The notes under the pieces: generated by a model
The model's input: only the letters and a program-made list of their open reading frames with translations
What the model was told of the DNA's origin: nothing
The model's database searches: none
Position numbers and translations under genes: made by a program
Assembly (NCBI RefSeq): GCF_004570845.1
Contig: NZ_SPQZ01000003.1
Span: 186,001 to 250,000 of the forward strand
Direction: 5' to 3'
Origin: Orlajensenia leifsoniae
GTDB taxonomy: Bacteria > Actinomycetota > Actinomycetes > Actinomycetales > Microbacteriaceae
DNA: 64,000 nucleotides
Shown: piece after piece, positions 16,401 through 23,153 of the stretch
How the letters are laid out: the number at the start of each line of letters is the position of its first letter
How positions within the stretch are numbered: position 1 is the stretch's first letter

Positions 16401-17600
16401 CTACTCGACCGGCGGTGTCGGCAACGGCTCTTTGGGCAGCTTCCGCACCCTGGCCCGGCGCTTGCGCCGCTCGGGGATCATCGAGCGCATCTCCTCGAGC
16501 TTGCCGAAGCAGAGCAGCCGGTCTCCGGCCTCGAGCTCGACGTGTCCGCGGGGGTTCGGCACGACCGAGGTGCCTCGGTGCAGGGTGAGCACGCTGATGT
16601 CGCGCTCGGCCAGACCGGACTCCGCGATCGTCGTGCCCACGAGGTCGGCCCCGGCGTGCACGAGCAGCTCGGCGACACCGTAGCCGCGCGAGACCGTGAG
16701 GCGCTGACGCACATCGATCTCGGGGAAGGCGACCTGGTTCGCCATGTAGTCGATGATGGCTCCGGCCACGTCGAGGTTCGTGGCGGTCTCGATGCCCTGC
16801 AGTCCGGGTGAGGAGTTGACCTCCATGACCAGCGGGCCGTCGTTGCCCTCGAGCATGTCGACGCCGGCGACCTTGAGGCCCATGATCTGGGCCGAGCGCA
16901 CGGCGACCTGCTCGTACTCGGGCGAGAGCTCGATGGCCTCGACGCTGCCGCCGCGGTGGACGTTCGAGCGGAACTCGTCGCCGTTCGCCGTGCGGCGCAT
17001 CGCGGCGACGACCCGATCGCCGACCACGAGGGCGCGCACGTCCTTGCCTCGGCTCTCGGCCACGAAGCGCTGGATGAGCACGTTCTGTTTGGTCGAGTGC
17101 AGGGTCTCGATGATCGCCTCGGCGACCTTCACCTGCGGTGCCAGGATCACGCCGATGCCCTGCGTGCCCTCGAGCAGCTTGATGACGACCGGCGCGCCGC
17201 CGACCTGCTCGATGGCCGGCCGCACGTCGGCGCGGTTGCGCACGAAGGCGGTCGCCGGCATGCCGATGTTGTGCCGCGACAGGATCTGGCTCGCGCGCAG
17301 CTTGTCCCGGGCGTTCGTGATGCCATTGGCGGTGTTGGGCGTGTACACGTCCATCTGCTCGAACTGGCGCACCACGGCCGTGCCGAAGTAGGTGATCGAG
17401 CTGCCGATGCGCGGCAGGATGGCGTCGTAGTCGGAGAGCCGACGACCGCGGTACTGCAGGTCGGGCTCGGCCCCCGAGAGGTCGATGGCGAAGCGCAGGG
17501 TATTGAGCACCTTCACCTGATGACCGCGCTGCAGCGCTGCTGCGCGGAGTCTCTGGGTGGAATACGCCTGCGGGGCGCGCGAGAGGATCGCGAGTTTCAA
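16401..17600 (-). CDS. rimK: RimK-like ATP-grasp glutamate ligase with C-terminal TrkA-C domain
   Basis: A 399-residue protein. The first ~300 residues are an ATP-grasp ligase of the RimK family, which adds glutamates to the C-terminus of ribosomal protein S6 in proteobacteria: KLAILSRAPQAYSTQRL at the N-terminus, VVIKLLEGTQGIGVIL (ATP loop), RFVAESRGKDVRALVVGDRV and EVNSSPGLQGIE with metal-binding Glu/Asn. The last ~80 residues (DISVLTLHRGTSVVPNPRG, then LEAGDRLLCFGKLEEM) look like a TrkA-C/RCK_C ligand-binding domain, absent from the shorter classical RimK. The TTG start has AGGGG 8 nt upstream and matches the family's N-terminus; the open frame continuing upstream lies over the divergent gene. 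Substrate (S6 or another protein or peptide) is inferred. Confidence 0.85.
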   Translation of the reverse strand: MKLAILSRAPQAYSTQRLRAAALQRGHQVKVLNTLRFAIDLSGAEPDLQYRGRRLSDYDAILPRIGSSITYFGTAVVRQFEQMDVYTPNTANGITNARDKLRASQILSRHNIGMPATAFVRNRADVRPAIEQVGGAPVVIKLLEGTQGIGVILAPQVKVAEAIIETLHSTKQNVLIQRFVAESRGKDVRALVVGDRVVAAMRRTANGDEFRSNVHRGGSVEAIELSPEYEQVAVRSAQIMGLKVAGVDMLEGNDGPLVMEVNSSPGLQGIETATNLDVAGAIIDYMANQVAFPEIDVRQRLTVSRGYGVAELLVHAGADLVGTTIAESGLAERDISVLTLHRGTSVVPNPRGHVELEAGDRLLCFGKLEEMRSMIPERRKRRARVRKLPKEPLPTPPVE

Positions 17601-17613
17601 CGGGTGCCCCTGA

Positions 17614-17619
17614 CAAGAT
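17614..17619 (+). promoter_or_regulatory. -10-like box before the RimB-like gene
   Basis: CAAGAT followed by 6 nt and GTG 17626, within the 25-nt gap between two divergent genes; no ribosome-binding site is seen, so a leaderless message is likely. Confidence 0.4.
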
Positions 17620-17625
17620 GGACGG

Positions 17626-18105
17626 GTGAGCGAACCTGTCCATTCAAGCACCATCGCCGGCTGGCGCGAGTGGGTTGCACTGCCGGCGATCGGCGTTCCG
17701 TGGATCAAGGCGAAGCTCGACACCGGCGCCCGCACCAGTTCGCTCCACGCCTTCGACATGGAGGAGTTCGAGCGCGACGGGGAGTCGTTCGTGCGCTTCG
17801 GCGTGCAGCCCTGGCAGGGCAGCGACGAAGACGCCGTCACGGTCGAGTGTCCCGTGCTCGACCGCCGCTCGGTGCGCAGTTCGTCAGGGCACAGCGAGGA
17901 GCGCATCGTGGTGCTTCTCGACATCGTGCTGCTCGGCAAGGCGCTGACGGCCGAGGTCACTCTCACCAATCGGGACTCGATGGGCTTCAGGATGCTGATC
18001 GGCCGCGAGGCGCTCGAGCAGGGTTTCGCCGTCGACGCAGCGCAGTCCTTCATCGGAGGCCGCGCGCCGCGCACGGTGCGGCGGCAGAACCGCGGGCGGA
18101 GCTAG
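17626..18105 (+). CDS. rimB: RimB-like retropepsin-type protease (ATP-dependent zinc protease family)
   Basis: A 159-residue protein of the family wrongly named ATP-dependent zinc protease (PF05618). It has a single aspartic-protease motif KLDTGARTSSLHA with Asp32, plus RVL-like MGFRMLIGREAL near the end, so it should work as a dimer. In Pseudomonas RimB trims the glutamate tails that RimK adds to S6; being divergent from a RimK homologue with 25 nt between starts supports the same opposing pair here. Length is normal. The function as protease follows from the family and context, not from direct evidence. Confidence 0.8.
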   Translation: MSEPVHSSTIAGWREWVALPAIGVPWIKAKLDTGARTSSLHAFDMEEFERDGESFVRFGVQPWQGSDEDAVTVECPVLDRRSVRSSSGHSEERIVVLLDIVLLGKALTAEVTLTNRDSMGFRMLIGREALEQGFAVDAAQSFIGGRAPRTVRRQNRGRS

Positions 18106-18116
18106 CAGCCGGACCC

Positions 18117-18302
18117 TTCCCGCCCGCCGAGGCCAGGACGTGGCCCTCGCCCGTCCGCCGAAGCAACGACGAAGTCGCCGCCGTCCCGCCCGCCGAAGCA
18201 GCGACGCAGTCGCCGCTGAGGTGAAGGGAACCCGGCGCCAGCTCCCTCGGCTTCGGCGGCGACTCTGTCGCTGCCTCTGCCAGCGGGGGCTGGCGAGCGG
18301 GG
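18117..18302. repeat. Palindromic intergenic repeat between rimB and putA
   Basis: A convergent junction filled with copies of a GC-rich element: GAAGCAGCGACGCAGTCGCC, then GGTGAAGGGAACCCGGCG and an inverted partner around CGGCGACTCTGTCGCTGCCT. The same element family occurs at 22991-23098 and 54608-54712. No open frame with gene-like character lies here. Confidence 0.7.
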
Positions 18303-18307
18303 TCGGG

Positions 18308-21300
18308 TCAGATCACCCCGTCCGACAGCGTGCTCGGGTTGCCGAAGCGGTGGGCCGTGATCGAGATCGCCTGCTCGTGCAGGAACGGCAGCAGCTCCAC
18401 CCGCCCCGACTGCGTCACCTCGTGGGCGTACACCGCCACGTCGGGCGTGCCGTCGAGCGCTCCGGCGACAGCCGACGCGAGCGCATCGCGTGAGCCGGCG
18501 GCGACGAGACGCAGGCGCTTCGGCCCCTGCTCGTCGCGCAGCGCCGACGTCGACGAAGCGAGCCCGGCCAGCCAGGCGGCATCCGTCTCCACAGTCACGG
18601 GCACATCGCGGATGTCGAGGAACTGCTGCACCGATGCCGGCAGCGCGGTGGGCAGCGACACCGTGTACTCGGACTTCGACAGCGTCGCCGCGATGATCAC
18701 CCGCAGGGCGTCGACGAGCGAGGCATCCTCGGCCACGCGCACGGCGACGGGCACCGGAAGGTAGCGGAACACGTTGCGCTCGAGCACGAGCTGCGACACG
18801 TCGCGCACCACGCCGTACTCCTCGCGCCAGGCGATGGCGTCGGAGAGCGCGGCCCGCCGCAGCTGGTCGAACTCCTCGTAACCGAGCGAGGCCTGCGACG
18901 CCTCGATGATGTCGGTCACGCGGTCCTCGAGGCCACGCAGGTGCAGCGTCTTCGACCTGTTGCCGGCATCCGTCTTCCAGCTGCCGAGGCCGAACAGGTA
19001 GTTGGGGCCACCCGCCTTGGTTCCGGCGCCGACCGACGAGCGCTTCCAGCCACCGAAGGGCTGGCGCTGCACGATCGCGCCGGTGGTCCCGCGGTTGATG
19101 TAGAGGTTGCCGGCCTCGACAGTGTCGATCCAGAGGGCGAGCTCGTCGCTGTCGAGGGAGTGGAGACCAGCGGTGAGGCCGTAGTCCACCGCGTTCTGGA
19201 AGCGGATGGCCTCCTCGAGGATGCGAGCGTGCATGACGCCGAGCACGGGCCCGAAGAACTCGGTGAGGTGGAAGTAGGAGCCCGGGGCGACGCCGGTGCG
19301 GATGCCGGGAGACCAGAGCCGCCCCGTGTCGTCGAGCTGCTTCGGCTCGACCAGCCACTCCTCGCCGATGCCGAGCTCCGTGAGGGCGTTGAGCAGCTTG
19401 CCGCTCGCGGGCTCGATGATCGGGCCCATCTGCGTGGTCGGGTCCTCGGGGTAGCCGACGCGCATGGAGGTCGCGGCGTCGACGAGCTGGTTGCGGAAAC
19501 GCTCCGACTTGGCCACCGAGCCGACGAGGATGACGAGCGAGGCGGCCGAGCACTTCTGGCCGGCATGCCCGAAGGCGCTCTTGATCACGTCGGATGCCGC
19601 CAGGTCGAGGTCGGCCGACGGCGTCACGATCACGGCGTTCTTGCCGCTGGTCTCGGCGAGCAGCGGCAGGTCGGGGCGGAACGACCGGAACAGCTTGGCC
19701 GTCTCGTAGGCGCCGGTGAGGATGACCCTGTCGACCGACGGATGCGCCACCAGCTGCTGCCCGAAGTCCTGCTCGGCGAGGTCGACGAGCGCGAGCACAT
19801 CGCGTGGAACGCCGGCCTCCCAGAGCGCCTCCACCATGACGGCGCCGGTGCGCTGCGCCTGCCTCGCGGGCTTGATGATGACTCCGGATCCTGCCGCGAG
19901 AGCCGCGAGCACACCGCCGGCCGGGATGGCGACCGGGAAGTTCCACGGCGGCGTCACCACGGTGAGCTGCGCCGGCACGAAGAGGGCGCCCTGCACCCTG
20001 TCGAGCTCGATGGCGCGTTCGGCGTAGTAGTGGGCGAAATCGATGGCCTCGCTGATCTCGGGGTCGGCCTCGGCGATGGTCTTTCCGGTCTCGGATGCCG
20101 CCACCTCGATGAGGCGGTCGCGGTTGGCGGCGAGCGCCAGGCCGGCGCGGTGCAGGATGGCCGCGCGCTCGGCTCCGGTGCGCTGACCCCACGCCCGGCC
20201 TGCGGCGGAAACCGATGCGATGAGTGCGTCGAGGGTGGCGGCATCCGTCACCTGCGAAGCCGCGATGGTGTCGGACCCGAGAGTCGACGCCGCCACACGG
20301 CCGAGGATGCGACGGCCCCAGGCCCGGTTCGCGGGCAGGGCCGGGTCGGTGTCGGGCTCGTTGGAGAAGCGGCCGGATGCGGTGGCGTGCGCGGCAGCCG
20401 AGCCGTCGCCGCGCGATCCCCGCGTGATGCCGAGGAGCGCGCCGGTGAGGGTCGGATCGGTCTGCTCGGCGGCGAGCGTCGTCACAGGTTCAACGGGCAG
20501 CGGAGCCAGCTCCGTCGCCTGCGAGCGGTCTTGGGTGCGGTTCGGGCCGGGAACGGTGTCGTCGAGGTCGGCCAGCGAGGCGAGGAAGCGGTCGGTCTCG
20601 CGCTTCAGCAGGGCGTCGGAGGTGGTGAGCTCGAACACCGCCGACATGAAGTTCTCGGTGCTGGCGTTCTCCTCGAGGCGACGGATGAGGTACGCGATCG
20701 CCACGTCGAACTCGGCCGGGTTCACCACGGGCGTGTAGAGCAGCAGCTGCCCGACGTCGCGGCGCACGGCCTCGGCCTGGTTGGTCGCCATGCCCAGCAG
20801 CATCTCGAAGTCGACGGCGGAACTCACGCCGCGCTGCTTCGCGAGCAGGTGCGCGTAGGCGACGTCGAAGAGGTTGTGGCCGGCGACGCCGATCTTCACG
20901 GCGTCGGTGTTCTCGGGGGTGAAGGCCCAGTTGAGCACGCGCTTGTAGTTGGTGTCGCTGTGCTGCTTGGAGTCGTAGGTGGCGAGGGGCCAGTCGTGGA
21001 TGGCCGCGTCGACGTTCTCCATGGCGAGGTTCGCACCCTTGACGATGCGCACCTTGATGGGGGCTCCGCCCTCGGCGCGGCGACCCTGCGCCCAGCTCGT
21101 CAGCCCCTGCAGGGCGCCGAGGGCGTCGGGCAGGTAGGCCTGCAGCACGATGCCCGCCTCGAGGTGCAGCAGCTGCGGCTGGTCGAGGATGCGCTCGAAC
21201 ACCGCGATGGTGAGGTCGAGGTCGCGGTACTCCTCCATGTCGAGGTTGATGAACTTCGTCGTCTTCGCTGATGCCGCCAGCTCGTACAGCGGCGTGAGAC

Positions 21301-21913
21301 GCTCGACCACGCGCTCGACGGCCTCGTCGAACGACCACATGGAGAGCTGGCTCACCACGCTCGACACCTTGATCGACACGTAGTCGACGTCGTCGCGGGC
21401 GAGGAGCTCGCGGGTTCCCGCCAGTCGTCGGTCGGCTTCCCTGTCGCCGAGCACGGCCTCACCGAGCAGGTTGAGGTTCAGCCTGTTGCCGGTTGAGCGC
21501 AGGTGCTCGATGGCGGGTCCGAGCTTGTCGGGCGTCGCGTCGACGACGAGGTGGCCGACCATCTGGCGCAGCACCCGGCGAGCGGCCGGGATGACCACCC
21601 ACGGAACGACGGGGCCGAGGGCACCGCCGAGGCCGATGGCGCCGCGCATGTACGACGGCAGGAAGGCCGGAGCCTTCGGGGCCACCTTCGCGAGGTTGTG
21701 CCCGGCGACCATGAGGTCTTCCGGGCGCATGACGCCGTCGACGAAGCCGACGGTGAAGTCGAGCCCGTTGGGGTCTTTGAGCACTCCCGCGAGACGCTCG
21801 CCCGAGGGATCGGCTGGGATCTCCGCACTCTGAGCGAGCCAGCGGCGCACCAGCGCGATGGTCTCGTTCGCGAGGTCGGCCTGGGACTCGACGGGCGTGC
21901 TCGACATGGTCAT
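18308..21913 (-). CDS. putA: Bifunctional proline dehydrogenase / glutamate semialdehyde dehydrogenase
   Basis: A 1201-residue two-domain enzyme oxidising proline to P5C with FAD and then glutamate semialdehyde to glutamate with NAD. The proline dehydrogenase barrel occupies roughly residues 80-470 (VKIRIVKGAN-like KVRIVKGANLAMENVDAAIH and GVAGHNLFDVAYAHLLAKQR). The aldehyde dehydrogenase domain follows at about 540-1000 (VVTPPWNFPVAIPAGGVLAA, LAETSGKNAVIV, nucleophilic Cys in FGHAGQKCSAASLVILVG). There is no N-terminal DNA-binding domain, so regulation must come from elsewhere, presumably the divergent LysR protein. A ~200-residue C-terminal region is less conserved. ATG 21913 is preceded by GAGAAAG at 10 nt; an ATG at 21907 is nearly equivalent. 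Confidence 0.95.
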   Translation of the reverse strand: MTMSSTPVESQADLANETIALVRRWLAQSAEIPADPSGERLAGVLKDPNGLDFTVGFVDGVMRPEDLMVAGHNLAKVAPKAPAFLPSYMRGAIGLGGALGPVVPWVVIPAARRVLRQMVGHLVVDATPDKLGPAIEHLRSTGNRLNLNLLGEAVLGDREADRRLAGTRELLARDDVDYVSIKVSSVVSQLSMWSFDEAVERVVERLTPLYELAASAKTTKFINLDMEEYRDLDLTIAVFERILDQPQLLHLEAGIVLQAYLPDALGALQGLTSWAQGRRAEGGAPIKVRIVKGANLAMENVDAAIHDWPLATYDSKQHSDTNYKRVLNWAFTPENTDAVKIGVAGHNLFDVAYAHLLAKQRGVSSAVDFEMLLGMATNQAEAVRRDVGQLLLYTPVVNPAEFDVAIAYLIRRLEENASTENFMSAVFELTTSDALLKRETDRFLASLADLDDTVPGPNRTQDRSQATELAPLPVEPVTTLAAEQTDPTLTGALLGITRGSRGDGSAAAHATASGRFSNEPDTDPALPANRAWGRRILGRVAASTLGSDTIAASQVTDAATLDALIASVSAAGRAWGQRTGAERAAILHRAGLALAANRDRLIEVAASETGKTIAEADPEISEAIDFAHYYAERAIELDRVQGALFVPAQLTVVTPPWNFPVAIPAGGVLAALAAGSGVIIKPARQAQRTGAVMVEALWEAGVPRDVLALVDLAEQDFGQQLVAHPSVDRVILTGAYETAKLFRSFRPDLPLLAETSGKNAVIVTPSADLDLAASDVIKSAFGHAGQKCSAASLVILVGSVAKSERFRNQLVDAATSMRVGYPEDPTTQMGPIIEPASGKLLNALTELGIGEEWLVEPKQLDDTGRLWSPGIRTGVAPGSYFHLTEFFGPVLGVMHARILEEAIRFQNAVDYGLTAGLHSLDSDELALWIDTVEAGNLYINRGTTGAIVQRQPFGGWKRSSVGAGTKAGGPNYLFGLGSWKTDAGNRSKTLHLRGLEDRVTDIIEASQASLGYEEFDQLRRAALSDAIAWREEYGVVRDVSQLVLERNVFRYLPVPVAVRVAEDASLVDALRVIIAATLSKSEYTVSLPTALPASVQQFLDIRDVPVTVETDAAWLAGLASSTSALRDEQGPKRLRLVAAGSRDALASAVAGALDGTPDVAVYAHEVTQSGRVELLPFLHEQAISITAHRFGNPSTLSDGVI

Positions 21914-21987
21914 GACATTAGTTCTTTCTCGCGGGAGCACCCACCGGGAGAGGCTCTCTCAGCACAGTGTCAGGCATCCGTATCATC

Positions 21988-22007
21988 GGGTAAAGCGAAG
22001 CTTTCCC
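21988..22007. promoter_or_regulatory. Candidate LysR operator between putA and lysR genes
   Basis: GGGTAAAGC (21988-21996) and GCTTTCCC (22000-22007) form an imperfect inverted repeat in the 136-nt divergent gap, with A/T-richer DNA on both sides. A LysR-type site shared by both genes is the natural reading; no consensus for this regulator is known to me. Confidence 0.4.
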
Positions 22008-22049
22008 ACCAGTATCGGTTAGTTTGGCTGATGAATAGGGAGGTGACGG

Positions 22050-22988
22050 ATGCTGGATGTCAGAGGCCTGCGCCTGCTGCGCGAGGTGAAGCTGCGCGGA
22101 ACCCTCGCCGCCGTCGCCGAAGCGTTGGCCTACTCGCCGTCGTCGGTGTCTCAGCAGCTGTCCCTCCTCGAGGCCGAGGCGGGGGTGCCGCTGCTCGAGA
22201 AGTCCGGTCGCCGGGTCATCCTGACTCCTCAGGCCGAGCTCCTCGTGGCACGCGCCGAAGAGGTTCTCGACATCCTCGAACGCGCCGAGGACGAGGTGGC
22301 GTCGTCGCTCACCGAGGTGCGCGGAACCGTACGGCTGGCTGTGTTCCAGTCGGCGGCGCACGCGATCCTCCCGGCGGCGCTGACGATCCTGCGCGAGGAG
22401 TACCCCGAACTGCGCGTCGAGGTCACCGAGCGCGAGCCGGAGGCCGGGCTGTTCGAGGTCTCGGCGCGCGACTTCGACGTCGTGATCGCCGAGCAGTACC
22501 CCGGCCACACCCGAGCCCACAGGCCCGACCTCGACCGGGTCGTGCTGGGCGGGGATGCGATCAGACTGGGAGTCGGCGCGGTCGACCACGGCGAGACACC
22601 GCGACGTGAGTCCTCCGACCCCGACGTGCACGCGGTGTTGCTCAGCCTGACCGGGAGGCCGTGGGTGATGGAGCCGGTGGGCACGGCATCACGGGAGTGG
22701 GCGATGCAACTCTGCCGCGCGGCCGGCTTCGAGCCCGACGTGCGCTTCGAGACGGCGGACCTGATGGCGCACATCAGGCTCATCCGCTCGGGCAATGCCG
22801 TCGGCCTGCTGCCCGATCTCGTGTGGGCCGGCGAGGCTCCGACGGTGCGCATGGTCGACCTGCCCGGTGACCCGCACCGCACGATCTTCACCGCCGCGCG
22901 GCGCTCGAGCGCCGACCGCCAGGCCGTCGCGGTCTGCCGCGAGGCGTTGGCCCGGGCAGTGGCGCTGGTGGCGACGCCGTCGCGGTGA
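22050..22988 (+). CDS. LysR-family regulator, probable putA regulator
   Basis: A 312-residue LysR-type regulator: N-terminal helix-turn-helix (MLDVRGLRLLREVKLRGTLA, then AEALAYSPSSVSQQLSLLEA) and a periplasmic-binding-protein-like effector domain starting around VRGTVRLAVFQSAAHAILP. Start at ATG 22050 with GGGAGGTG about 6 nt upstream. Divergent from putA, hence likely to control proline use with proline or P5C as effector, although the effector is only inferred. It ends at a repeat-filled convergent junction. Confidence 0.88.
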   Translation: MLDVRGLRLLREVKLRGTLAAVAEALAYSPSSVSQQLSLLEAEAGVPLLEKSGRRVILTPQAELLVARAEEVLDILERAEDEVASSLTEVRGTVRLAVFQSAAHAILPAALTILREEYPELRVEVTEREPEAGLFEVSARDFDVVIAEQYPGHTRAHRPDLDRVVLGGDAIRLGVGAVDHGETPRRESSDPDVHAVLLSLTGRPWVMEPVGTASREWAMQLCRAAGFEPDVRFETADLMAHIRLIRSGNAVGLLPDLVWAGEAPTVRMVDLPGDPHRTIFTAARRSSADRQAVAVCREALARAVALVATPSR

Positions 22989-22990
22989 AC

Positions 22991-23098
22991 CCCGCCCGCC
23001 GAGGCACAAGAGCGAAGCGAGCGCGCCGAGGTGAAGGAACCCAGCGCAGGGTCCCTCCACCTCAGCGGCGACTGTGTCGCTGCTTCGGCGAGCGGGGC
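22991..23098. repeat. Palindromic intergenic repeat between lysR and the beta-helix gene
   Basis: Contains CGCCGAGGCACAAGAGCGAA, GAGGTGAAGGAACCC and an inverted half CGGCGACTGTGTCGCTGCTT followed by CGGCGAGCGGG. Same family as 18117-18302 and 54608-54712; lies between convergent stop codons. Confidence 0.7.
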
Positions 23099-23153
23099 AC
23101 CGCCCACCGGACCCGAACGACGGTGGGCGGAGCCGCTCACGAACCGCGGACTC

